Assembly: GCA_022701475.1 (NCBI GenBank) | Contig: JAKOOI010000478.1 | Span: forward strand, 1-8,297 | From: Weeksellaceae bacterium | GTDB lineage: Bacteria; Bacteroidota; Bacteroidia; Flavobacteriales; Weeksellaceae | DNA: 8,297 nucleotides | Direction: 5' to 3' | Shown: one piece after another, positions 1-6,731 of the stretch | Layout of the letters: every line of letters starts with the position of its first letter | Position numbering within the stretch: position 1 is the stretch's first letter | Notes under the pieces: generated by a model | What the model saw: the letters and a program-made list of their open reading frames with translations, nothing else | Database searches by the model: none | Told to the model about the DNA's origin: nothing | Program-made: the position numbers and the translations under genes

Positions 1-453
1 AACCTCGGCCTGGGCTGGTATTTCATCAACAACACCGATTTCAACACCCGGAACGGGCTGTCGCCTGAGACCAATCACATCAACTACCTGAGCGTATCCG
101 GAAACTTTTCCTATACGAATCTGTTTAATAAAAATATCAACCTGAATGCCTGGGTGGAGGTTTCCAATCAGAATAACGGAAACTCCTATACCAACAAGCC
201 GAATGTCTTCCATAATATTTCGGCGACCAAGATTTTTCCGAAGACCCAGATGGAAGTCAGCCTTCAGCTGATGAACATTTTCCAGCGCCCGAATTACGAT
301 GCCACCACCTACAGTGCTACCGGAATGATCAGACGGTCTTCCCAATGGGACTGGTACGGCGCTTCGCTCTCATTCGTGAAACGTTTCGGAAACCAGAAAG
401 TGAAAGCCAATATCAAAACCGATGTTGAAAAAGACGGCGGCGGCGGAAAATAG
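1..453 (+). CDS. TonB-dependent outer-membrane receptor, C-terminal fragment (5' end outside window)
   Basis: Frame 1 is open from the first base to a TAG at 451-453, giving the last 150 residues of a longer protein. The fragment alternates polar and aromatic/hydrophobic residues in short stretches separated by Asn/Thr-rich turns (for example LGLGWYFINN, LSVSGNFSYTN, INLNAWVEVSNQ, MEVSLQLMNIFQ, YGASLSFVKRF). This is the pattern of outer-membrane beta strands, and it matches the barrel end of the TonB-receptor-like 'outer membrane protein beta-barrel family' common in Bacteroidota. The final strand ends in VKRF, followed by a charged tail that finishes in DGGGGK. Such proteins sit in the outer membrane and import or bind substrates with TonB energy. 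The plug and any carboxypeptidase-like N-terminal domain would lie upstream, so the substrate cannot be named. An OmpA-like or porin barrel is the alternative but is less likely. Confidence 0.8.
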   Translation, partial: NLGLGWYFINNTDFNTRNGLSPETNHINYLSVSGNFSYTNLFNKNINLNAWVEVSNQNNGNSYTNKPNVFHNISATKIFPKTQMEVSLQLMNIFQRPNYDATTYSATGMIRRSSQWDWYGASLSFVKRFGNQKVKANIKTDVEKDGGGGK

Positions 454-483
454 ACTGTTGGGCAATGCCGTTTTCATGACGGT

Positions 484-513
484 TGCATCCGGAATGGAAT
501 TATTCCGGATGCA
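484..513 (+). terminator. Perfect stem-loop 3' of the receptor gene, possible terminator or RNA-stabilising hairpin
   Basis: Bases 485-495 (GCATCCGGAAT) and 502-512 (ATTCCGGATGC) are exact inverted complements with a 6-nt loop. T484-A513 adds a twelfth pair. The hairpin starts about 30 nt after the receptor stop codon, a normal place for a terminator. However, the 3' flank is AGCTTAAATAAATC, with no run of T, so classic intrinsic termination is not clearly supported. It could instead protect the mRNA 3' end or be a protein-binding palindrome. The inverted repeat is seen directly; its function is inferred. Confidence 0.4.
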
Positions 514-580
514 GCTTAAATAAATCAGGAAATCATCAGCTATGGCATGGAAATTACAATAAGTAAAGGTAAATACCAAA

Positions 581-886
581 GTGATGACCAGTAATACCCT
601 TACCATTAAAAATCTTATCAAAAAATACCTGACCCAGAGCATCAGACTTCAGTTCAACATGGATATCGACCTTAAAGGCGAATATACATTTACCCGGAAT
701 ATTGTTTCGAAGAAAACCATTATTGCAGCAACCTTTTCAGAAAAGATCCTGTCAAAGCCCGGTCTTAAGATGTTCCTGGCGTCACTGATCACAGAAATCA
801 ACAATGAGCGCTGCAGCACGGAATTCATCATGGAAAAAGTCAGATCCCTGAAAAAATTTTCTCCCGGAAATATCGGACTTGCATAA
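581..886 (+). CDS. Small hypothetical protein, about 100 residues
   Basis: I do not recognise this protein. The frame can start only at GTG 581 or ATG 584, because an in-frame TAA lies at 560-562. The sequence reads V/M-M-T-S-N, so ATG 584 (100 residues) is likely. AAAGG at 565-569 is a weak Shine-Dalgarno candidate, 11 nt before the GTG. The product is basic and has no signal peptide or transmembrane segment. It has a Lys-rich N-terminal stretch (TIKNLIKKYLTQ), a middle that looks strand-rich (residues about 22-52, with GEYTFTRN and KTIIAATF), and a likely helix (FLASLITEINNE) before a KVRSLKK end. It ends in tandem TAATAA directly before the bidirectional terminator. It is convergent to the signalling operon, so it is probably not part of it. 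It could belong to the transcript from the receptor side or have its own promoter; I see no clear promoter in 454-580. Confidence 0.6.
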   Translation: MMTSNTLTIKNLIKKYLTQSIRLQFNMDIDLKGEYTFTRNIVSKKTIIAATFSEKILSKPGLKMFLASLITEINNERCSTEFIMEKVRSLKKFSPGNIGLA

Positions 887-887
887 T

Positions 888-924
888 AAAAAATCCCGGC
901 ACTCTTTTTTAGCCGGGATTTTTT
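888..924. terminator. Bidirectional intrinsic terminator between convergent genes
   Basis: The arms 888-900 (AAAAAATCCCGGC) and 912-924 (GCCGGGATTTTTT) pair over 13 bp around an 11-nt T-rich loop. On the plus strand the GC-rich stem is followed by a T run through 926, ending the small hypothetical gene. On the minus strand the complementary A run at 888-893 becomes a T tract and ends the six-gene operon. The TAA stop of the minus-strand receiver gene (925-927) sits within the T run immediately beside the stem. The dyad and T-tracts are seen directly, and the function is well supported by position. Confidence 0.9.
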
Positions 925-1284
925 TTAAATGTATTTGGCAACCTTCTCCTCAAGGTCATCCAGGTTAAACGGCTTAGCCACATAATCATCTGCCTGTGCC
1001 TGCCTCGCCAATGCTACGATATCGTTATTGGCGGTTACATAAATAACCGGGATTTTTCTGAATTCTTCATGACTTTTCAGAAGTCTGGTGGCTTCCACGC
1101 CTCCGATCTTCGGGATCCAGTTATCCATAAGGATCACATCGGGCCTGTAATCGGCTACCCGTTCAAGAATATCGTGGGAAGTCTCCGAAATTTCCACCTG
1201 AAAACCATTCTCTTCAAAAATGATTGTAATCACTTCGAGAATCGTTGTATCATCATCAAAAATCAGAATTTTCTTTTTACTCAT
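925..1284 (-). CDS. Stand-alone response-regulator receiver protein (last gene of operon)
   Basis: A 119-residue protein that is only a CheY-like receiver domain, cytoplasmic, expected to take a phosphoryl group from a histidine kinase. The acidic pocket is D10-D11-D12 after KKKILIF, the phospho-acceptor is D54 in VILMDNWIP, the switch Thr is T84 in IYVTAN, and the conserved Lys-Pro is K104-P105 in YVAKPF. All catalytic positions are present. The length leaves no room for an output domain. N55-W56 after the acceptor Asp is less usual than the common small or Met residues and may mark a distinct partner surface. It follows cheB by 38 nt, the widest gap in the operon, and ends in the bidirectional terminator. 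It is probably a phosphate sink or a CheY-like single-domain messenger for the kinases encoded upstream. Family assignment is firm; partner and output are unknown. Confidence 0.93.
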   Translation of the reverse strand: MSKKKILIFDDDTTILEVITIIFEENGFQVEISETSHDILERVADYRPDVILMDNWIPKIGGVEATRLLKSHEEFRKIPVIYVTANNDIVALARQAQADDYVAKPFNLDDLEEKVAKYI

Positions 1285-1322
1285 AAATTTGCTTACTTTT
1301 ATTAAAGATTCTTGTTTCTATT

Positions 1323-1895
1323 TTATATGTTCTGTATGTGATCAGCCAGTTCCTCGGGCCTGATCAGCAGGTCATAGCTTATTTCTTCCATGGCACGCCT
1401 GGGCATATAGTCCACTTCTGCCGTCTCCGGATCCTGCACCCACACTCTTCCGCCGTTCTTCTTTACGTAAGCCAGTCCTTCTACCCCATCGGCGTTGGCT
1501 CCGGACAACAGTACGGCAACCAGGCCGGCACCGAATATCTCGGCAGCCGATCTGAACGTTACATCGATGGACGGACGGGAGTAGTTCATTTTCTCCGAGC
1601 TGTCCAGCGACATGTTTTTCGTGTCCTCAAACAACAGATGATAATCGGCCGGCGCAATATACAGGGTGTTGGAGCGGATTTCCGTTTTATCATCCGCTTC
1701 AATGACATCGACCGGCGAAAACTGCTGCAGCAGCGTCTGAAGGATGTTTGCCGATTGTGCTTTCCTGTGAAGCACCAGCAATATGGGAGCAGCCACAGGG
1801 CTCTGCAGTTTTTTCAGCATCTGCAGGATTACCTGCAGGCTGCCCGCGGAACCGCCTATGATGATCATTTCTGCCTTCATACCCCTTTTTTCCAT
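1323..1895 (-). CDS. cheB: CheB-type protein-glutamate methylesterase, catalytic domain only
   Basis: CheB removes methyl groups from glutamyl methyl esters (and deamidates glutamine) on chemoreceptors. This 190-residue protein corresponds to the catalytic domain alone: nucleophile S16 in IIIGGSAGS, histidine H43 in LLVLHRKAQ, and aspartate D136 in LLSGANADG. Other family signatures are YIAPADYHL (80-87) and DYMPRRAMEE (162-171). Canonical CheB has an N-terminal receiver that represses the esterase until phosphorylated; here it is absent, so control would have to be constitutive or come from the stand-alone receivers in trans. The start is uncertain. ATG 1895 lies 9 nt after the cheR stop; ATG 1880 (MKAEM) and ATG 1868 (MIIIGG) are also possible, and the last has AAGG five bases upstream. 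None of the three choices removes catalytic residues. Confidence 0.92.
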   Translation of the reverse strand: MEKRGMKAEMIIIGGSAGSLQVILQMLKKLQSPVAAPILLVLHRKAQSANILQTLLQQFSPVDVIEADDKTEIRSNTLYIAPADYHLLFEDTKNMSLDSSEKMNYSRPSIDVTFRSAAEIFGAGLVAVLLSGANADGVEGLAYVKKNGGRVWVQDPETAEVDYMPRRAMEEISYDLLIRPEELADHIQNI

Positions 1896-1904
1896 ACGCT
1901 ATGC

Positions 1905-2735
1905 TTACCGGTGGTCCTGTTTTTTCCAGATCCGCTGTTCATCTACCTGGCTGTAGATTTTATCCAGCCGGGAAAACCTAAGGGTCTCTTTTGCTCCGAG
2001 CGCCAGAAAACCTAAATTTTCCAGGCTGTTATCAAACAGGCGGAATACCCGCTCCTGCAGCCCTCTGTCAAAATAGATCAGTACGTTGCGGCATACAATC
2101 AGCTGGAAGCTGTTGAAGGAGCTGTCCGAAACCAGGTTATGAGTGGACAAAATCAGTTTTTCCTGGAGGCTTTTATCAAACCGTACACTGTCATAATTAG
2201 CCGTGTAATAATCCGAAAAATCTTTTTTCCCTCCCGATGCGATGTAGTTCTCAGAATAGACTTTCATCTGCTGGAGCGGAAATATTCCGGACCTTGCCTT
2301 TTCCAGGACAGACGGATTAAGGTCTGTTCCATAGATCAGGGATTTATGGTAAAGGTTCGCTTCCTTCAGCAAAATCGCTATGGAATAGGCTTCCTCACCG
2401 GTAGACCATCCTGCCACCCAGATGCGGATAAGAGGATAGGTACCGAGCTGGGGAAGGATTTTTTCCCGTAAGGCTTTGAAGAAATGCGGGTCACGAAACA
2501 TTTCGGTAACGTTCACCGTGATTTCTTCTATAAACCGCTTCAGGTACTCCGGGTCATTCAGGATGGTATAACGGAGTTCCGCGAAGCTTGTAAACCTATC
2601 GATGAGACAGATCCTGTTTACCCGGCGCTTGAAAGAAGCGCGGCTGTATTCGGAGAAGTCATATCCATATATATCATAGACATCCTTGATCAGGAATTCC
2701 ACCTCTTCATCTTTTATGATATTCGGTTCCAGCAT
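1905..2735 (-). CDS. cheR: CheR-type protein-glutamate O-methyltransferase
   Basis: CheR uses S-adenosylmethionine to methylate glutamate side chains on signalling proteins, classically chemoreceptors. The 276-residue length is normal for a stand-alone CheR. Residues 1-75 are the helical N-terminal domain (IYGYDFSEYSRASFKRRVNR). VNVTEMFRDPHFF (75-86) is the conserved link into the Rossmann-like catalytic domain. WVAGWSTGEEAYSIAI (106-121) is the SAM-binding motif I, GTDLNPSVLEKAR (136-148) binds the ribose, and IVCRNVLIYFD (213-223) is the C-terminal family signature. Motif I has Trp at 110 where AGCSTGEE with Cys is the usual form. There is no TPR extension or receptor-pentapeptide context. 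The ATG at 2735 directly abuts the TAA of the preceding receiver gene, suggesting translational coupling. No chemoreceptor is encoded in the window, so its substrate is unknown. Confidence 0.95.
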   Translation of the reverse strand: MLEPNIIKDEEVEFLIKDVYDIYGYDFSEYSRASFKRRVNRICLIDRFTSFAELRYTILNDPEYLKRFIEEITVNVTEMFRDPHFFKALREKILPQLGTYPLIRIWVAGWSTGEEAYSIAILLKEANLYHKSLIYGTDLNPSVLEKARSGIFPLQQMKVYSENYIASGGKKDFSDYYTANYDSVRFDKSLQEKLILSTHNLVSDSSFNSFQLIVCRNVLIYFDRGLQERVFRLFDNSLENLGFLALGAKETLRFSRLDKIYSQVDEQRIWKKQDHR

Positions 2736-3101
2736 TTACGAAATTTTTTCAATGGCATTCATCAGCTGATCCACATTGATCGGCTTGGAAACATAGTCCT
2801 GCGCTCCTGCATCCAGGCATTTCTGGCGGTCTTCCGGCATGGCCTGGGCCGTAACCGCGATTACCGGTACAGCGCCGATTGACGGTGTGCTTCTTATAAT
2901 CCTGATGGCTTCATAACCATCCATTTCAGGCATCATCATATCCATGAGGACTACTGTAAATCCGTTATCATTTTTCAACAGCTCAATCGCTTCCCTGGCC
3001 ATGGTACAGCTCTCCGTCTGGTATCCCCTTGCTTTCAGGGTAAGCCTGAGAGCAAATATATTGCGTGGATCATCGTCCACAATTAACACTTTTTTATTCA
3101 T
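2736..3101 (-). CDS. Stand-alone response-regulator receiver protein
   Basis: A 121-residue single receiver domain. The acidic pocket is D9-D10-D11 in VLIVDDD, the acceptor is D54 in VVLMDMMMPEMDGYEA, the switch Thr is T84 in IAVTAQ, and K106-P107 lies in DYVSKP. All are intact. By hand alignment it matches the last receiver of the hybrid kinase encoded just upstream without gaps, with about 56 of 120 residues identical, including LMDMMMPEMDGYE. A local duplication is therefore likely. It lies 11 nt after the hybrid kinase gene, and its TAA touches the cheR ATG, so expression and dosage are probably tied to CheR. There is no output domain. Likely roles are a shuttle or sink for phosphate from the hybrid kinase, or a trans-acting regulator of CheR/CheB; neither is shown by sequence. 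Confidence 0.95.
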   Translation of the reverse strand: MNKKVLIVDDDPRNIFALRLTLKARGYQTESCTMAREAIELLKNDNGFTVVLMDMMMPEMDGYEAIRIIRSTPSIGAVPVIAVTAQAMPEDRQKCLDAGAQDYVSKPINVDQLMNAIEKIS

Positions 3102-3112
3102 CGTAATCGGGT

Positions 3113-6100
3113 TTAGCTTTCATATAACCATACGCGGAGCAGGGAAAGCAGCTGGTCTATATCCACCGGTTTCGAAATATAATCCGAAGCTCCGGCCGTA
3201 ATGCATTTCTCACGCTCCCCGATCATGGATTTTGCCGTAACAGCAATAATCGGAAGCCTTGCGTACTTAGGCATTTTCCTGATCTGCCTGATGGATTCAT
3301 AGCCGTCCATCTCAGGCATCATCATATCCATCAGCACCACATCGATGTCCGGATGCTCCTTCATCTGTTGCAGGGCATGTTTTCCATCCATCGCCACTAC
3401 CACTTCCACTTTGTATTTTTCCAGTGCCTTGGTGAGGGAAAATATATTGCGGACATCATCATCGGTAATCAGGATCTTTTTACCGCTGAGCACTTCGGTG
3501 AGGGAACCCAGTGTTTTGCTTCTCACCGCCTCAGGCGAATTGTTTTTTTCTTCCACCAGATGCAGGAACAATCCCACCTCATCTAAAATCCGCTGGTAGG
3601 AATGCGCGGTCTTCACCACGATAGAGTCTGCGTACTGCCTGATTTTAAGTTCTTCCGCCTTGGAAAGATTCCGCTGGGTGAAAATAATAATCGGCAGGTT
3701 TTCCAGTCCTTCATAGCTTTTGATGGACTCTATGATTTCATAGCCTCCCCCTTTTGCCGTTCCGACATCCAGGATCACGCAATCCACGTGCCCTTTTCTC
3801 AGGGCGGCCACACTGTCTTCCACCGTACTCTCGACAGTCAAAGAAATATTGAAATTTCCAAGGAAGTAAGACAGGGCACTGGCATGCCTTGCATTTTCCT
3901 CCACAATCAGTACTTTCTGCGGCGATTTTTTCAGTGCGTCTTCTATGGTCTTGAAGACGTCGGTCATCTGGTCGAGGGCCATCGGTTTGTTGATAAAATC
4001 AATGGCTCCTTTCATCAGGCTTTCCTGTTTTACATGGAGTACAGACATCATGTGCACCGGAATATGCCTGGTATCCTGATGGGATTTCAGCTCATCCATG
4101 ATCTCCCAGCCGTCCTTCACCGGAAGCTGGACATCCAGCAGAATGGCATGCGGACGGTACCTCAGGGCTGCCGGGAGGCCATGGTCTCCCCTTACCACTA
4201 CGATTCCTTTGTATTTCTGCAGCCTGGCATATTTCAGCAGGGCTTTGGCAAAATTGGTATCGTCCTCAATGATCAGGATCACCTTATCATCCCTGCTGAT
4301 GTTGTTCCGGTCATCTTCCACTTCTTCAGGAATTTTCAGATTACTGATCCATTCGGAAGCTTCATTATTTTTATCATCAAGGATATTCTGGATTTCCTCC
4401 ACGTCTTCGCGGATGATTTCCACCAGGTTCTGATCGGTTTCTGCAGGAGCTACCTCAGCAACGGCATGCACCGGGATGATAAGGCTGAACTCGCTGCCTT
4501 CGTTCACCGTGCTGGTGAGGACCAGCTCACCGCCCAGCAGCCGGGCAATCTCGCGGCTGATGGAAAGGCCGAGACCTGTACCGCCGAATTTTCTTCTGGT
4601 GGAACCGTCTGCCTGCTGAAAAGCTTCAAATATGATTTTCTGTTTGTCTTCCGCGATCCCGATCCCCGTATCTTTTACTGAAAATACCATAAAATCCGGT
4701 CGTCCGGCATCTTTTTTCACATGGATACTGATGCTTCCCTGATCGGTAAACTTGATGGCATTGGACAACAGGTTCCGTAATACCTGATCTACGCGCAGCC
4801 TGTCGGTTTCCAGGGATTTCCGGATACCGTCCTCCACTTTGATGTTGAACTGCAGCTTTTTTTCCTGGATCACGGGAGAGAAAAGGCTCCTGAGATCTTT
4901 GAGGATATCTTCGATCATGACATCCTGATATTCCAGGGTCATTTTCCCGGATTCGATCTTGGCAAGGTCCAGGATCTCATCAATCAGCGTCAGCAGGCTG
5001 CTGCCGGAACTCTGGATCACCTTCGCGGATTCAATCTGGTCTTCGTTCATATTTTCTTCCGGATTTTCCGCCATCAGCCTGGAAAGCAGAAGAATGGAAT
5101 TCAGCGGTGTACGCAGTTCATGGGACATATTGGCCAGGAACTCGGATTTGTATTTTGTGCTAAGGGCCAGCTCCTCCACTTTTTTCTGAATCTCATTGTT
5201 GCGTTCCGCAATCATATGGTTTTTCTCCTCCAGCAATCTTGAGCGTTCTTCCAGTTCCGCATTGGCCTGCATCAGTTCTTCCTGCTGTACCTTCAGTTCC
5301 TCTTCCGAAGCCTGGAGCTTCTGGGTCTGCGCCACCAGTTCGGTGTTGAGGTTTTCCAGTTCGGAATGCTGCACCTGCAGTTCTTCGGATTGGGCCTGGG
5401 TCTCTTCCATCAGCTGCTGTTCTTTTTCACGGCCTTTTGCCGCTCCCAGGGCAATGCCGATATTACGGCTGCATTCCTCGAGATAGCTGATAACATGTTC
5501 CCGGAATTCCGAAGTGGTGCCGAGCTCAATGATACCGATGCAGTGATTGTCTGCAAACACGGGAATCAGGATAATTCCGTTCAGCTTTATCCGGGCGCTG
5601 GCAAAGCTTACGGTAAAATTGTATTCGCTGAGGTCCGTATAAATCTGCATATTTTCGCTGGTAAATACCTGGCCTACCATTCCTTCACCGGGCTCGAAAT
5701 ATTTTTTCATATTTTCTTCCAGTCCGAAAGAGGCTGTCAGCTTAAGGATCCCTTCATCAAAAATATACATAGATCCATTGCTGCATTTTCCGTAAGTAAC
5801 CAGCTGGTTCAGAGATTCCGAAGCTACTTCCTTGACGGATTTGTTCCCTACCAGGGACTCATTAAGCAAAGCAAGGCCTTTCTGCCTCCAGTCGCTGTTA
5901 TTGATGGTTTCAAATGAATTCTTGAGGGATTCGGTCATATGGTTAAGGGACTCTGCGAGATCTCCCAGGTCATCTTCGGAATGGTCAATGGTCCGCTGGC
6001 TGTAATCGCCGTTGGCCACGCGGTTGGCAATCTGCTGGATGGCGCTGACCCTTCTGCTGATTTCCAGGTCTTTTGCCCGCAGCGCTTTTTCCAGTCTTTC

Positions 6101-6724
6101 CCTGCGGATGAGGTCTGCCCGCAGCTTCATGTAGAAAAAGGCCGTTACCACAATAGCAGCAAGGGATGAAAAGATGATGAATAAAACGGTAGTCCTTGAG
6201 GAGGAATTAAGATCTTTGTTTTTTACGGCAAGCTGTGCTTCTTCATATTTCACGAAATCCTGTACAATCTGGCGGCAGCGGTCCATGTATACTTTACTTG
6301 ACATGACCTGCTGCTGGGTCATTACCGTACCTTTTTTCCGGTTTTCCACCAGGTACTTAAGATTGGCCATATTGCTGTTGACATTCCGTTCCAGTTCATT
6401 CATGCGTTCGACCTGGTTTTTATCGGTGATATCAAGTGTCTTTGCCTGTTCGATGGCTTTGGGGAATTCCGTAAGGCTGCGGTAATAGGGATCGAGGTAA
6501 TTTTCTCTTCCCGTAAGCTGGTACCCGCGGTTTCCCGTCTCTGCATCCAGCAATGAAATCAGGACGTCTTTTACCGCGGTAATGGCCCTCCGGCTTTTGG
6601 AGAGGCTTTCACGGTGGGCCATCTGGTTCTGTATACTCCAGTACGACGCCACAGAGCTGGCAATAAGGATCACCAGGGACAGGCCAACCCCAAACTGAAG
6701 GTTTCTTATGATTTTTTTCGGCAT
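3113..6724 (-). CDS. Membrane hybrid histidine kinase, CHASE3-HAMP-GAF-HisKA-HATPase-REC-REC-REC
   Basis: A 1203-residue inner-membrane sensor kinase. TM1 is about 10-31. A CHASE3 extracytoplasmic sensor at about 38-172 carries the typical LLDAETGNRGYQLTG. TM2 is about 178-200, HAMP about 200-270 and GAF about 282-428. A Glu/Gln-rich coiled coil spans about 432-525. HisKA has phospho-acceptor H535 in FLANMSHELRTPL. The ATPase has N655 in the N box, DTGIGI (685-690) and GGTGLGL (714-720). An acidic linker (about 754-812) leads to three receivers. REC1 has D864, S894 and K913. REC2 has D986, T1016 and K1038 but lacks the prolines normally at D+4 and after the Lys. REC3 has D1133, T1163 and K1185. 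It follows the first kinase gene by 7 nt. It should autophosphorylate at H535 and pass phosphate to its own or neighbouring receivers. The CHASE3 ligand is unknown. Family and domain order are firm. Confidence 0.96.
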   Translation of the reverse strand: MPKKIIRNLQFGVGLSLVILIASSVASYWSIQNQMAHRESLSKSRRAITAVKDVLISLLDAETGNRGYQLTGRENYLDPYYRSLTEFPKAIEQAKTLDITDKNQVERMNELERNVNSNMANLKYLVENRKKGTVMTQQQVMSSKVYMDRCRQIVQDFVKYEEAQLAVKNKDLNSSSRTTVLFIIFSSLAAIVVTAFFYMKLRADLIRRERLEKALRAKDLEISRRVSAIQQIANRVANGDYSQRTIDHSEDDLGDLAESLNHMTESLKNSFETINNSDWRQKGLALLNESLVGNKSVKEVASESLNQLVTYGKCSNGSMYIFDEGILKLTASFGLEENMKKYFEPGEGMVGQVFTSENMQIYTDLSEYNFTVSFASARIKLNGIILIPVFADNHCIGIIELGTTSEFREHVISYLEECSRNIGIALGAAKGREKEQQLMEETQAQSEELQVQHSELENLNTELVAQTQKLQASEEELKVQQEELMQANAELEERSRLLEEKNHMIAERNNEIQKKVEELALSTKYKSEFLANMSHELRTPLNSILLLSRLMAENPEENMNEDQIESAKVIQSSGSSLLTLIDEILDLAKIESGKMTLEYQDVMIEDILKDLRSLFSPVIQEKKLQFNIKVEDGIRKSLETDRLRVDQVLRNLLSNAIKFTDQGSISIHVKKDAGRPDFMVFSVKDTGIGIAEDKQKIIFEAFQQADGSTRRKFGGTGLGLSISREIARLLGGELVLTSTVNEGSEFSLIIPVHAVAEVAPAETDQNLVEIIREDVEEIQNILDDKNNEASEWISNLKIPEEVEDDRNNISRDDKVILIIEDDTNFAKALLKYARLQKYKGIVVVRGDHGLPAALRYRPHAILLDVQLPVKDGWEIMDELKSHQDTRHIPVHMMSVLHVKQESLMKGAIDFINKPMALDQMTDVFKTIEDALKKSPQKVLIVEENARHASALSYFLGNFNISLTVESTVEDSVAALRKGHVDCVILDVGTAKGGGYEIIESIKSYEGLENLPIIIFTQRNLSKAEELKIRQYADSIVVKTAHSYQRILDEVGLFLHLVEEKNNSPEAVRSKTLGSLTEVLSGKKILITDDDVRNIFSLTKALEKYKVEVVVAMDGKHALQQMKEHPDIDVVLMDMMMPEMDGYESIRQIRKMPKYARLPIIAVTAKSMIGEREKCITAGASDYISKPVDIDQLLSLLRVWLYES

Positions 6725-6731
6725 GAAAGAT

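Noticed and set aside
370..642. Minus-strand open frame of about 90 codons over the receptor end and following gap
   Set aside because: It contains a hydrophobic stretch near its start that could suggest a small membrane protein, but it overlaps the receptor coding end, the stem-loop and the start of the small gene, and has no supporting ribosome site or homology that I can recognise.
1285..1322. Possible separate promoter for the last receiver in the 38-nt gap after cheB
   Set aside because: On the minus strand the gap has no TTTG and no TAnnTTTG-like pair at the required distance; it is A/T-rich but gives no support beyond operon read-through.
1338..2015. Open frame of about 225 codons on the plus strand over cheB and the cheR end
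   Set aside because: It crosses two well-supported minus-strand genes and their junction, and its translation has no domain-like sequence.
3602..4681. Open frame of about 359 codons on the plus strand, antisense to the hybrid kinase
   Set aside because: It lies wholly inside the strongly conserved receiver and ATPase coding region of the minus-strand kinase. Its translation has no recognisable motif and it has no leader of its own; it is a reading-frame shadow.
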